DNA of 64,000 bases from Chryseobacterium glaciei (lineage in GTDB: Bacteria > Bacteroidota > Bacteroidia > Flavobacteriales > Weeksellaceae). How positions within the stretch are numbered: the stretch's first letter is position 1; every line of letters starts with the position of its first letter. Made by a program: the position numbers and the translations under genes. This document shows positions 34,574 to 42,731 of the stretch, piece by piece. The stretch lies in contig NZ_CP015199.1 of NCBI RefSeq assembly GCF_001648155.1, forward strand, positions 3,543,001 to 3,607,000, given 5' to 3'. The notes below the pieces were generated by a model, which had not been told where the DNA came from, did no database searches, and was given only the letters and a program-made list of their open reading frames with translations.

Positions 34574-36835
34574 TTACTTTAACGTAAACTTCACTTTCGT
34601 CTTAATCGCATCCGAAGAATTTCCGATCAACGCTTCAAAATCTCCGGGCTCTGCAACCCAATCATGCTTTTGAGCATCAAAGAAACTTAATGCTGTTTTA
34701 TCAATGGTAAAAGTGACTTCTTTTTCTTCTCCTGGGTTTAAAAACACTTTTTCAAAACCTTTTAATTCTTTTGTTGGTCTTTCAACAGAAGATTTCAAAT
34801 CAGAAATATACAATTGAGCAACCTCAGCACCTGCTTTTTTTCCTGTGTTTTTAACAGAAACCGTGAACGTAATTTTGTCTTCTTGGGAAATCGTTGTTTT
34901 ATCAGCTTTAGCTTTTCCAAATTCGAAAGTTGTATAACTCAAACCATGACCAAAACTGAATAAAGGCTTGATTTTTTTCGTGTCATGCCAACGGTAGCCA
35001 ACAAAAATACCTTCATTATAAGTAATATTGATTGGGTTTTTCTGATCTTTTCCTTTTCCGGCAGCCAATTCTTCCTTATTTCCAGGATATTCTCCTAGTG
35101 TATGAGCAGAATTATCTTCCAACTTTACAGGGAAAGAAAACGGCAATTTTCCTGATGGATTGGCATCACCTGCCAACACAGAAGCAATAGAATTACCAGC
35201 TTCAGAACCCAAATACCAAGACTGAATAATTGTCGGGACTTCCTTTACCCAAGGCATGGCAACTGCATTTCCTGAAACCAGAACTACAGCAAAATTTTTA
35301 TTCGCTTTTGCCAAAGCTGAGATCACATTATCCTGATTGTATGGTAATCCGTAACTTTTTCTGTCGTTTCCTTCACTGTCCTGGAAGTCGGCTTTATTTA
35401 ATCCGCCAACGAAGATTACGTAATCCGATTTTTTTGCCAATTCTACAGCTTCATTTAATAATTCGGCTTCAGAACGAGTGTCTTTTAAATCCTGTCCGGA
35501 TTTTACGCCGTTATATTCTCCACCAATATCTCCAACATATCCTCTTGCATATTGCACATCGGATTGTTTCCCGAATCTTGCTTTAATTCCGTCTAAAGGT
35601 AGCGTTTCATATTTCACTTTTAATGAAGATGAACCTCCTCCAACAGTCATGATTTTAATAGCATTTTCACCAATAACGGCAATTTTTTTAGCTTTATTAA
35701 TATCGATTGGAAGAACGTTTCCTTGGTTCTTCAACAAAACAATTCCTTCTTCACCAATTTCTTTAGCAACAGCTTTATGTTCCTCAGAAGCGACATTTCC
35801 GAAAGGTTTATTTCGGTTCATTGTCGTTTTGTAGGCAAGATTTAATAGTCTTGTTACTTTATCGTCAAGTTCTTTTGTGCCTACTTTTCCTGATTTAATT
35901 AGATCTAAATAGGGTTTTGCTAAATAGTAATTATCGTACGCATTTTTTGTTCCTGCAGAAAGTCCGTTCGTCCAGCTTCCGAATTCAAGATCCAATCCGT
36001 TATGGATGGCCTGTTCAGTATTATTGACAGCTCCCCAATCGGAAACTACAACGCCTTTATATTTCCATTCTCCTTTTAAAATATCATTTAAAAGATATTG
36101 ATTCTGACTTGCATATTGACCTTTATACATGTCGTAAGCACCCATAATCGTCCAAGAATCTCCTTCTGTAACTGCAGCTTTGAAAGGCGGAAGATAAATT
36201 TCATACAACGTTCTGTCATCAATTTTCACATTACTTGTATGACGAAACATTTCCTGATTATTAAGAGCATAATGCTTCACAGAAGTCGCCACACCGTTTG
36301 ACTGAACACCTTTTATGTAAGGGACTACCATTTTTGAGGTTAAATAAGGATCTTCACCCATGTACTCGAAATTTCTTCCGTTCAAGGGTGTTCTGTAAAT
36401 ATTGACTCCAGGTCCCAAAAGAATATCTTTCTTTCTGTAACGGGCTTCTTCACCAAGAGCTTTGCCGTAATTCCATGACATTTTTTTATTCCATGTAGCG
36501 GAAAGAGCGGTCAGAGCAGGGTACGCGATTATGGAGTCGTTCGTCCAGCCGGCTTGGTTCCATTCGTCCCACATTACTTCCGGGCGTACACCGTGTGGAC
36601 CGTCTGTTGTCCAGAATTCAGGAATTCCCAATCTTGGAACTCCGGGAGAACTGAACTTCGACTGTGCATGAAGCATCGCCACTTTTTCTTCCAACGTCAT
36701 TCTGGAAAGCGCATCCTGAACGCGTTGTTCAACTGGTTTGGATTCATCCAAATAAACGGGTAGAGTTGTATTTTGAGCCATAGAATAAGCAGAAATAAGA
36801 GTGAATAAACTTACGATGGCAGTTTTCTTTAACAT
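34574..36835 (-). CDS. bglX: GH3 beta-glucosidase, BglX-like, exported
   Basis: Retaining beta-glycosidase of 753 aa with a signal peptide (ISAYSMAQ). The TIM-barrel domain has GPHGVRPE and KHYALNNQE-type substrate segments, and the nucleophile aspartate is in VVVSDWGAV. The alpha/beta sandwich contains FVGGLNKADFQDSEGNDR with the acid/base region, and the C-terminal domain is fibronectin-III-like (GKKAGAEVAQLYISD through LNPGEEKEVTFTI). Length and domain order are those of periplasmic BglX. An upstream in-frame ATG (36862) exists, but 36835 gives the better signal peptide. It stands alone. Substrate could be beta-glucosides or beta-xylosides, and the link to the pectin locus 10 kb away is not evident. 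Confidence 0.85.
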   Translation of the reverse strand: MLKKTAIVSLFTLISAYSMAQNTTLPVYLDESKPVEQRVQDALSRMTLEEKVAMLHAQSKFSSPGVPRLGIPEFWTTDGPHGVRPEVMWDEWNQAGWTNDSIIAYPALTALSATWNKKMSWNYGKALGEEARYRKKDILLGPGVNIYRTPLNGRNFEYMGEDPYLTSKMVVPYIKGVQSNGVATSVKHYALNNQEMFRHTSNVKIDDRTLYEIYLPPFKAAVTEGDSWTIMGAYDMYKGQYASQNQYLLNDILKGEWKYKGVVVSDWGAVNNTEQAIHNGLDLEFGSWTNGLSAGTKNAYDNYYLAKPYLDLIKSGKVGTKELDDKVTRLLNLAYKTTMNRNKPFGNVASEEHKAVAKEIGEEGIVLLKNQGNVLPIDINKAKKIAVIGENAIKIMTVGGGSSSLKVKYETLPLDGIKARFGKQSDVQYARGYVGDIGGEYNGVKSGQDLKDTRSEAELLNEAVELAKKSDYVIFVGGLNKADFQDSEGNDRKSYGLPYNQDNVISALAKANKNFAVVLVSGNAVAMPWVKEVPTIIQSWYLGSEAGNSIASVLAGDANPSGKLPFSFPVKLEDNSAHTLGEYPGNKEELAAGKGKDQKNPINITYNEGIFVGYRWHDTKKIKPLFSFGHGLSYTTFEFGKAKADKTTISQEDKITFTVSVKNTGKKAGAEVAQLYISDLKSSVERPTKELKGFEKVFLNPGEEKEVTFTIDKTALSFFDAQKHDWVAEPGDFEALIGNSSDAIKTKVKFTLK

Positions 36836-36994
36836 AAAAACCTTTTTATTGATTCGTAACAAAATTAAGGAAAATATTTATTATCTCAAATTGAGAAAAT
36901 ATAATTTTTGCATAAATGGTTATTTATAATCAATTGTTAATTAAAAATATGCAGGTTTTGACTGGGTAAGTTTTGGAAAAAATTAAGATGAAAT

Positions 36995-37037
36995 AAAAAA
37001 AGCATCATTTCGGAAAATAAATTTCACAAAACGATGC
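36995..37037 (-). terminator. Terminator downstream of metQ
   Basis: On the minus strand GCATCGTTT pairs with AAATGATGC around an 18-base loop, followed by seven T residues. It lies about 120 bp past the metQ stop and would end the met operon transcript. Confidence 0.7.
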
Positions 37038-37073
37038 CTCGATATATAATAATAAAATATGTGTAATGTGAAT

Positions 37074-37149
37074 GGTCAATTGTGAAGTGTGAATGAGTCA
37101 ATTTTTCCATAATGCTGTAAAATTCACGGTTGACAATTCACAATTGATC
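37074..37149. repeat. Imperfect inverted repeat overlapping the space after metQ
   Basis: GTCAATTGTGAAGTGTGAAT faces TTGACAATTCACAATTGATC. It lies between metQ and the terminator and would form an additional RNA hairpin. Confidence 0.5.
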
Positions 37150-37155
37150 TTTTCG

Positions 37156-37965
37156 TTACCAGCCTTTAACCGCTCCGCCTTTGAAAATTTCTTCGGCTTT
37201 CTTTACAACTTCGTCAGATTGATAAGCTTTCAGGAAATTTTTCACTTTTTCATCGTTTTTATTATCCTCTCTTGAAACCACAAGATTTACATACGGAGAA
37301 TCTTTATCTTCTTTAAAAATTCCAAATTTAGTTTCATCCAATCCGGCCTGAGCTGCAAAATTGTTATTAATAATCGCAATTACAACTTCTTTATCATCCA
37401 AAACTCTTGGCAATTGTGGAGCTTCGATTTCTACAATTTTTAGCTGTTTAGGGTTGTCGACAATATCAGTGACTTTAGGTAATAAACCAATGCCTTCTTT
37501 TAATTTTACTAATCCATTTTTCTGTAAAAGAAGCAATGAACGCCCACCATTTGTAGGATCATTTGGAATAACAATCGTACTTCCGTTTTGAAGCTCGTTG
37601 ATATTTTTAATCTTTTTTGAATATGCCACGATTGGATAAAGAAAAGTATTTCCGACAATAGCCAATTTATAACCTCTTTGTTTTGATTGTTCATTTAAAT
37701 AAGGAGCGTGTTGAAAAGCATTAGCATCAATATCTCCATTGTTCAAAGCTTCATTGGGAACCACATAATCATTGAAAGAAACGAGCTCAACTTCAAGGTT
37801 GTATTTTTCTTTAGCAACTTTCTTTGCTACTTCGGCAATTTCCTGTTCCGGACCTGAGGTGATACCGACTTTAATGAAATTCGGATCTTCTTTTTTTGGT
37901 GAATTACAAGCTGTGAACAATAACAAACCAGCTGCTAGAAAACTTAAAATCTTTATTTTTTTCAT
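37156..37965 (-). CDS. metQ: D/L-methionine-binding lipoprotein MetQ (NlpA family)
   Basis: Substrate-binding lipoprotein of the methionine ABC importer, anchored through Cys20 (lipobox LFTAC). The 269-aa protein shows the NlpA-family run: FIKVGITSGPEQEIAEVAKKVAKE near residue 30, VELVSFNDYVVPNEALNNGDIDANAFQHAPYL near 60, and IVIPNDPTNGGRSLLLLQKNGLVKLK near 132. These match MetQ. The gene is last in the order metN-metI-metQ but is separated from metI by 191 bp occupied by a dispersed palindromic repeat, an unusual interruption of the operon. Regulation is presumably by the leader ahead of metN. The methionine call rests on the gene trio and the NIL domain in MetN. Confidence 0.9.
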   Translation of the reverse strand: MKKIKILSFLAAGLLLFTACNSPKKEDPNFIKVGITSGPEQEIAEVAKKVAKEKYNLEVELVSFNDYVVPNEALNNGDIDANAFQHAPYLNEQSKQRGYKLAIVGNTFLYPIVAYSKKIKNINELQNGSTIVIPNDPTNGGRSLLLLQKNGLVKLKEGIGLLPKVTDIVDNPKQLKIVEIEAPQLPRVLDDKEVVIAIINNNFAAQAGLDETKFGIFKEDKDSPYVNLVVSREDNKNDEKVKNFLKAYQSDEVVKKAEEIFKGGAVKGW

Positions 37966-37995
37966 TGTAAATTATTTTCTTTAATTATTTTTTGT

Positions 37996-38150
37996 TTTAA
38001 ACGGAAAGGCGCAGAGTTTATAAATCTTCGCGGGTTTTAAGGCGCAAGAAAATCTAAGATTTTCAATTATAACACAATCAATTTTATCGAAGATAAAATC
38101 CTTGCGCCTTAAAAATATTTATTATTCATTTTTTGCGTCTTTGCGTTTAA
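37996..38150. repeat. Dispersed palindromic repeat, family C (copy 3), inside the met operon
   Basis: AAACGGAAAGGCGCAGAG at one end and TTTGCGTCTTTGCGTTT at the other. Internal arms include AAGGCGCAAGAAAATC and GATAAAATCCTTGCGCCTT. It separates metI from metQ without interrupting either gene. Confidence 0.75.
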
Positions 38151-38156
38151 CTAAAA

Positions 38157-38813
38157 TCAACGGTGATCAAATATTTTAGCCAATCTATCACCCGAAAATT
38201 GAATGATAAACACGATAGCCACCAATAAACCTAATACAAGATTCATGATAACAGCATCATAACCGATATAACCATATTGATAACCAATTTGCCCTAATCC
38301 ACCAGCACCAACAGCTCCACCCATCGCAGAATATCCGACTAAGGTGATCAAAGTGATGGTTGCATTGTTTATTAATGAAGGAAGTGCCTCAGGAAGCAAA
38401 ACTTTTTTAATGATTTGAAATGGAGTAGCTCCTAAAGCTCTGGCTGTTTCAATTAAACCGGCCGGAACTTCAAGCAAACTGTTTTCCACTAATCTTGCAA
38501 TAAATGGCGCTGCACCGATACTTAACGGAACCAATGCTGCATTCACACCAATAGATGTCCCCACCAAAGTTCTTGTAAAAGGAATCATCCAAACAATCAA
38601 AATAATGAAAGGAATGGAACGGAAAATATTAACCAAAACAGATAAAATTCTGTTATAATATACATTTTCCAAAAGCTGCCCTTTTCTTGTCATAAATAAA
38701 AGAATCCCGACAGGAAGACCTAAAATAAATCCAAAAAATCCTGAAACAAAAGTCATATAAATTGTTTCCCAAACTCCTTTCGACAAAAGCGAAATTACCG
38801 TATCACTAAGCAT
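38157..38813 (-). CDS. metI: Methionine ABC transporter permease MetI
   Basis: Inner-membrane permease of 218 aa with five or so hydrophobic helices. The permease EAA-type loop is around residues 115-145 (LLEVPAGLIETARALGATPFQIIKKVLLPEALPSL), which contacts the ATPase MetN. The preceding SIPFIILIVWMIPFTR and following YSAMGGAVGAGGLGQIGYQYGY are typical of MetI. Its start overlaps the end of metN by 8 bp, showing translational coupling. It is followed by a dispersed repeat and then metQ. Confidence 0.92.
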   Translation of the reverse strand: MLSDTVISLLSKGVWETIYMTFVSGFFGFILGLPVGILLFMTRKGQLLENVYYNRILSVLVNIFRSIPFIILIVWMIPFTRTLVGTSIGVNAALVPLSIGAAPFIARLVENSLLEVPAGLIETARALGATPFQIIKKVLLPEALPSLINNATITLITLVGYSAMGGAVGAGGLGQIGYQYGYIGYDAVIMNLVLGLLVAIVFIIQFSGDRLAKIFDHR

Positions 38814-39834
38814 AACCTTTTACTGTATTTTGAATTTTATTCTGATTAAAATAATAGATTGCTTTTTGGTTTTCTTCCTCTTCTCCTTGAAGCTGCAATA
38901 GTAATTTCCCGAAATTTGAATCTCCGAGATATTCTACATCAGCTTTCAAAAGTTTGTATGGAATTTTATATTTGTCATAGATTATTGAAAGAAGATTTTC
39001 AACAGATATATGTTCGTCAATTTCTATTTCTACAAGTGGAAATAATCCAGCTTGTGGGTCTTTTTGTAGTTTTTTATTAAGTTCTTGCGGTATAGTCATA
39101 ACACCTGAGTTTAAAAATTGTTTGATGATCAGGTTGTCTTTATTAGAGATGATCTCGCTTAAAGTTCCTTTTGCTAAAAGTTTTCCTTTGTCTATTACTG
39201 CGACGTGGTTACAGATCGATTTGATAACTTCCATTTCGTGAGTAATCAATAAAATGGTAATTCCCAGCCTTTGATTAATATCTCTCAATAACTGTAAAAT
39301 AGATTGAGTTGTTGCCGGATCCAACGCACTCGTCGCTTCGTCACAAAGTAGAAGATACGGATCATTGGCAAGCGCTCTTGCGATAGCAACTCTTTGTTTT
39401 TGTCCGCCCGAAAGACTTTTAGGATAATCGTTCGCTTTGTCTTCCAATCCTACGATTTTCAGTAATTCGTTTACTTTGTTTTGAATGTCCGATTTATTAT
39501 TGTTATCCAATTCTAAAGGAAGGGCCACATTTTCAAAAACGGTTCTTGAAGAAAGAAGATTAAAATGCTGGAAAATCATTCCGATTTTTTTTCGCTCTTT
39601 CGCTAATTGTCTTGAATTTAATTTCGTAAAATCATTTCCATTAATAATAATTTGTCCGTGATCTGGTTTTTCCAGTAAATTCACTGTTCGTATCAGGGTA
39701 CTTTTCCCTGCTCCGGAAAAACCGATGATTCCTACAATATCTCCTTGTTCAACATTTAGACTTACATCATCCAGCGCCTTAAAAGACTGCTTTTTTTGAT
39801 GAAATGTTTTTGAGATGTTCTTTATTTCTATCAT
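38806..39834 (-). CDS. metN: Methionine ABC transporter ATPase MetN with NIL domain
   Basis: Cytoplasmic ATPase powering methionine import. The ABC domain (about 1-240) has Walker A GFSGAGKST near residue 37, signature LSGGQKQR near 140, Walker B LLLCDEATSALD near 160 and the switch His in LLITHEME near 195. Residues about 262-340 form a ligand-binding NIL domain (LFPLVEIEIDEHISVENLLSIIY onward), through which MetN proteins are inhibited by internal methionine. The 342-aa length is standard. The gene starts 23 bp after a strong intrinsic terminator and a Met/Cys-rich leader frame, suggesting control by premature termination. Confidence 0.93.
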   Translation of the reverse strand: MIEIKNISKTFHQKKQSFKALDDVSLNVEQGDIVGIIGFSGAGKSTLIRTVNLLEKPDHGQIIINGNDFTKLNSRQLAKERKKIGMIFQHFNLLSSRTVFENVALPLELDNNNKSDIQNKVNELLKIVGLEDKANDYPKSLSGGQKQRVAIARALANDPYLLLCDEATSALDPATTQSILQLLRDINQRLGITILLITHEMEVIKSICNHVAVIDKGKLLAKGTLSEIISNKDNLIIKQFLNSGVMTIPQELNKKLQKDPQAGLFPLVEIEIDEHISVENLLSIIYDKYKIPYKLLKADVEYLGDSNFGKLLLQLQGEEEENQKAIYYFNQNKIQNTVKGYA

Positions 39835-39856
39835 TTTATGTTATTCTTAATTAAAT

Positions 39857-39887
39857 AAAAAAGGCCCTACAACGTGGTAAGGCCTTT
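39857..39887 (-). terminator. Attenuator-type terminator in the metN leader
   Basis: On the minus strand AAAGGCCTTAC pairs with GTAGGGCCTTT (11 bp, one G-T) around loop CACGTT, followed by a run of T. It lies between the promoter and metN with no complete gene upstream, so transcription must pass it to express the importer. The hexamer CCTTAC in its left arm also occurs at 39907-39912, giving an alternative partner for the right arm. Confidence 0.85.
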
Positions 39888-39912
39888 AAAAATATGTCAT
39901 ATAAAAGTAAGG

Positions 39913-40014
39913 TCAGCCACTAAAATTCTCATAACAAGCCATACAGCATTGCATCATAATATTGATGTTAAATTTCTTCATTGAATTATATCTGAATTTT
40001 GATTCCATTATCAT
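39913..40014 (-). CDS. Short Met/Cys-rich leader peptide ahead of metNIQ
   Basis: A 33-codon open frame (or 22 codons if started at the internal ATG at 39981) whose C-terminal part reads M-M-Q-C-C-M-A-C, ending …YENFSG. Three Met and three Cys codons in eight positions, ahead of a methionine importer and directly before a terminator, is the hallmark of a ribosome-stalling leader. Its stop codon abuts CCTTAC (39907-39912), a second copy of the terminator's left-arm sequence. The first ATG lies about 15 bases from the predicted transcription start (-7 box at 40036-40043). It is too short for standard gene finding. Translation is inferred and not shown. Confidence 0.65.
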   Translation of the reverse strand: MIMESKFRYNSMKKFNINIMMQCCMACYENFSG

Positions 40015-40035
40015 TTCCAAACTTGAATACGGGTG

Positions 40036-40043
40036 CAAATATA
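40036..40043 (-). promoter_or_regulatory. Promoter -7 box of the met operon
   Basis: TATATTTG on the minus strand matches TAnnTTTG. Transcription would start near 40029, giving a leader of about 195 bases that contains the Met/Cys-rich frame and the attenuator. A -33 TTG is not clear (GTGG lies at the right spacing). Confidence 0.5.
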
Positions 40044-40222
40044 AAGCATAAATTTTTATTAGTCCACTGAAATAATAGACTTTTTGATATTAATTTTAAA
40101 CTAAATATTTAAATAATTGATTTTAAGTGTTTTAAATCTTTTTTTAAATGCGATAATTTACTGATTATTGTATTTACTTCAAGGCTTGTAGAGGCATTTC
40201 ATTAAAAAATGGACAGCTAGCT

Positions 40223-40298
40223 GTCATTCTGACGAAGGAAGAATCTCTTTTTATATATAATAGATTCATCACTCTGCTATCAATTCGATCAGAATGAC
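40223..40298. repeat. Dispersed hairpin repeat, family E (copy 1)
   Basis: GTCATTCTGA and TCAGAATGAC are perfect inverted ends of a 76-bp unit containing GAAGGAAGAATCT. A related unit is at 46441-46536, and a half-unit (TTCCGAAGGAATCTAG) lies near 60977. It lies in the 586-bp gap between metN and the VOC gene. Confidence 0.65.
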
Positions 40299-40344
40299 AA
40301 AAATGCTATTATATTTCACAAATCCACAATTTTCAAAAAACATC

Positions 40345-40405
40345 ATTTATTAAACTAGTTAAATGTACAGCATTTCTCATCACCCTAAATTTGTCATATC
40401 AAAAT
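40345..40405 (+). promoter_or_regulatory. Shared promoter block, copy 1 (VOC gene)
   Basis: A 61-bp block containing the near-perfect dyad ATTAAACTAGTTAAAT and the -7 box TAAATTTG (40386-40393). It matches 46986-47046 ahead of the pirin gene at 54 of 61 positions. The seven differences cluster mostly between dyad and -7 box. There is no -33 TTG, so an activator at the dyad is plausible. Confidence 0.7.
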
Positions 40406-40420
40406 AAAACAATAGAAAAC

Positions 40421-41353
40421 ATGGAAAATAGAATTTTAGGATTACACCACATAACAGCGATTGCTGACAACGCAAAAAGAAATTTTGATTTTTATACTCA
40501 GGTTTTAGGGCTGAGATTGGTAAAGAAAACGGTAAACTTTGATGATCCGGGAACGTACCACTTTTACTTCGGAAACGAAACCGGAACTCCGGGAACGATT
40601 TTAACTTTCTTTCCTTGGGAAGGAATCGGCAAAGGAACAAACGGAAGCGGATTGGCAACTCACATCGGATATTCAGTTCCAAAAGGAAGCTTGGAATTTT
40701 GGAAAAACCGTTTTCAACAGTTCAATGTAAATGTTGAAGAAGGTGAAATTTTTGGTGAAAAATTAATTTCATTTAAAGATCCGGATGGTTTGCAATTACA
40801 GTTTATCGAATCATCAACTCCGGACGACAGAAAAGTTTGGACAACCGATGATATTAAAGATGAAAATGCTTTGAAAGGTTTCCACAATGTGACTTTGACA
40901 TTGAAAAAAGCAGATCCGACGATCAAAGTGTTGACAGATATTTTAGGATATGATCTTCAAAAACAGGAAGGTGAAAGATTCCGTTTCGTAACAGATTCAA
41001 TAGAAACAGCAAATTTAATTGATATTATTCAAAACGATAAAATTGTTGCAGGAAGAAACGCTGCGGGAACCAATCACCACATCGCTTTTAGAGTGAAAGA
41101 TGACAATGTTTTGATGGAATATCGCGAAAAAGTAATGTCTGCAGGATTGAATATCACTCCAAAAATTGATAGAGATTATTTCTACTCATTATACTTCCGT
41201 GAGCCGGGTGGAGTTTTATTCGAAATTGCAACCGATAACCCTGGATTCACTGTTGATGAACCTTTAAATGAATTGGGAACAAGTTTAAAACTTCCAAAAC
41301 AACACGAAGGATTACGTGATAAAATAGTTGGGGTTTTACCGAAGTTATCATAG
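40421..41353 (+). CDS. Ring-cleaving-dioxygenase-like VOC protein (MhqA/MhqO type)
   Basis: A 310-aa protein of two vicinal-oxygen-chelate (glyoxalase-fold) modules. The first opens with GLHHITAIADNAKRNFDFYTQVLGLRLVKKTV and the second with GFHNVTLTLKKADPTIKVL. His and Glu residues in these blocks (GLHHIT, HHIAFRV, FREPGGVLFEIAT) are the usual metal ligands. Proteins of this type in Bacillus (mhq genes) are linked to hydroquinone and quinone resistance together with an esterase, and an esterase gene is found three genes downstream here. An in-frame ATG at 40391 exists upstream, but 40421 fits the promoter (-7 at 40386) and family start. The reaction is inferred. Confidence 0.8.
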   Translation: MENRILGLHHITAIADNAKRNFDFYTQVLGLRLVKKTVNFDDPGTYHFYFGNETGTPGTILTFFPWEGIGKGTNGSGLATHIGYSVPKGSLEFWKNRFQQFNVNVEEGEIFGEKLISFKDPDGLQLQFIESSTPDDRKVWTTDDIKDENALKGFHNVTLTLKKADPTIKVLTDILGYDLQKQEGERFRFVTDSIETANLIDIIQNDKIVAGRNAAGTNHHIAFRVKDDNVLMEYREKVMSAGLNITPKIDRDYFYSLYFREPGGVLFEIATDNPGFTVDEPLNELGTSLKLPKQHEGLRDKIVGVLPKLS

Positions 41354-41414
41354 ATCATTACACAGTTTTATCAAAGATCTTACCTTTAAATTATTAATTA
41401 AAAAATCAAAAACA

Positions 41415-41711
41415 ATGGAAAGAACAGAAGTAGTTTTAGGAAATGTAAGAGGAGAAGTTCAACTTTTCTCAGACGATAAAAAAGCAGGAAAAATGGATAT
41501 CTCAGTCATCGGAAAAAAATTAACCGTTTATCATACAGAAGTTAATGAAGAATACGCAGGAAAAGGTTTTGCGAAAATATTATTAGAAAAACTGGTTTCC
41601 TACGCAAGAGAAAATGAGCTAAAAATTGTGCCGTTGTGTCCATATGTTCACGCACAATTCAAACGCAATCCGGAAGAATATAATGATGTTTGGTTGAAAG
41701 AAGAATTGTAA
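41415..41711 (+). CDS. Small GNAT-type N-acetyltransferase
   Basis: A 98-aa protein of the short YjdJ/N-acetyltransferase-like group. The acetyl-CoA-binding segment is NEEYAGKGFAKILLEKLVSYA (near residues 43-63), with PLCPYVHAQFKRNPEE at the C-terminal side. The frame is open further upstream but there is no family sequence before the ATG at 41415. It sits between the two VOC genes with 62-bp gaps on each side, so all are likely one transcript. Its target is unknown. Confidence 0.78.
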   Translation: MERTEVVLGNVRGEVQLFSDDKKAGKMDISVIGKKLTVYHTEVNEEYAGKGFAKILLEKLVSYARENELKIVPLCPYVHAQFKRNPEEYNDVWLKEEL

Positions 41712-41773
41712 AAAAAACTTCGCGTCTTTGCGTTAAAAACCAATCAAAAACCAACAACTAAAAACTAAAGAAA

Positions 41774-42727
41774 ATGCCACTTATAACAGGACTTCACCAC
41801 GTTACAGCCATCACAGGCGATGCACAGGAAAACATAGACTTTTACACAGGAGTTTTAGGACTTCGATTAATAAAAAAGACGGTCAATTTTGATTATTCTG
41901 ATGTTTATCACTTCTATTTCGGAGACGAATTTGGAACTCCGGGAACGATTATGACCACTTTCCCTTATGGAAAAGGCTTGGTGAATGGAAGACATGGTAA
42001 AGGAATGCTGAATACAACGGCATTTTCAATTTCAATAGACGCATTAGATTATTGGTTGAATCGACTTGATCAATTTAATATTCCTTACAAACAGCCACAG
42101 CAAAGGTTTTCCGGTGAAGCTTTTATTTATCTTGAAGATTTTGACGGATTGGGATTAGAATTGGTTTTTAATGATAAAGATGACCGAAAAGGCTACTATA
42201 ACGGATTTATCCCAAAAGATTATGCCATCAAAGGAATTCATCACGTAGAAATTTGGTTGGATGCTTATGAAAGAACGGCAGCGTTGTTGACAACCCAAAT
42301 GGATCACAAATTAATTGCTGAAAGTTCAGATAGATTCAGATTCGGGACAGATGATCAGCCCGGAAAATATGTTGATTTAGTTTGTACTCCAAATGCTTTG
42401 AAAGGTTTGGCCGGAAGAGGAACCGTTCACCACGTTGCTTTTGCGACGCCTGATGCGCAATCTCAGCTTGAAATGATTGAAAAATTAAACAAATTCGGCT
42501 TGGAACATACCGAAGTGAAAGACAGAAAATACTTCACTTCCGTATATTTTAAAGAACCGGGAGGTGTTTTATTTGAAATTGCGACTTCAGGACCGGGATT
42601 CGATATCGATGAGGAGTTAGCCTCTTTGGGAGAAGATTTAATGCTTCCGGAAAAGTTTGAAGAAAAAAGAGAACATTTGATTGACGTTCTTCCAAAAATT
42701 AATTATCCAACAGAAAAATACAGATAA
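41774..42727 (+). CDS. Second ring-cleaving-dioxygenase-like VOC protein
   Basis: A 317-aa paralogue of the protein encoded at 40421. It repeats the same openings (GLHHVTAITGDAQENIDFYTGVLGLRLIKKTVNF and GIHHVEIWLDAYERTAALL) and the same late motif VYFKEPGGVLFEIATSGPGF. The metal-binding His and Glu positions are retained. The two copies are similar throughout but clearly diverged, so they may act on different phenolic or electrophilic substrates. The esterase gene begins only 4 bp after its stop. Confidence 0.8.
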   Translation: MPLITGLHHVTAITGDAQENIDFYTGVLGLRLIKKTVNFDYSDVYHFYFGDEFGTPGTIMTTFPYGKGLVNGRHGKGMLNTTAFSISIDALDYWLNRLDQFNIPYKQPQQRFSGEAFIYLEDFDGLGLELVFNDKDDRKGYYNGFIPKDYAIKGIHHVEIWLDAYERTAALLTTQMDHKLIAESSDRFRFGTDDQPGKYVDLVCTPNALKGLAGRGTVHHVAFATPDAQSQLEMIEKLNKFGLEHTEVKDRKYFTSVYFKEPGGVLFEIATSGPGFDIDEELASLGEDLMLPEKFEEKREHLIDVLPKINYPTEKYR

Positions 42728-42731
42728 AATA

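Noticed and set aside
39841-40080. A SAM-type riboswitch ahead of metN
   Set aside because: The leader is only about 195 bases and is largely taken up by the Met/Cys-rich frame and terminator. I see no SAM aptamer-like paired core, and attenuation explains the layout better.
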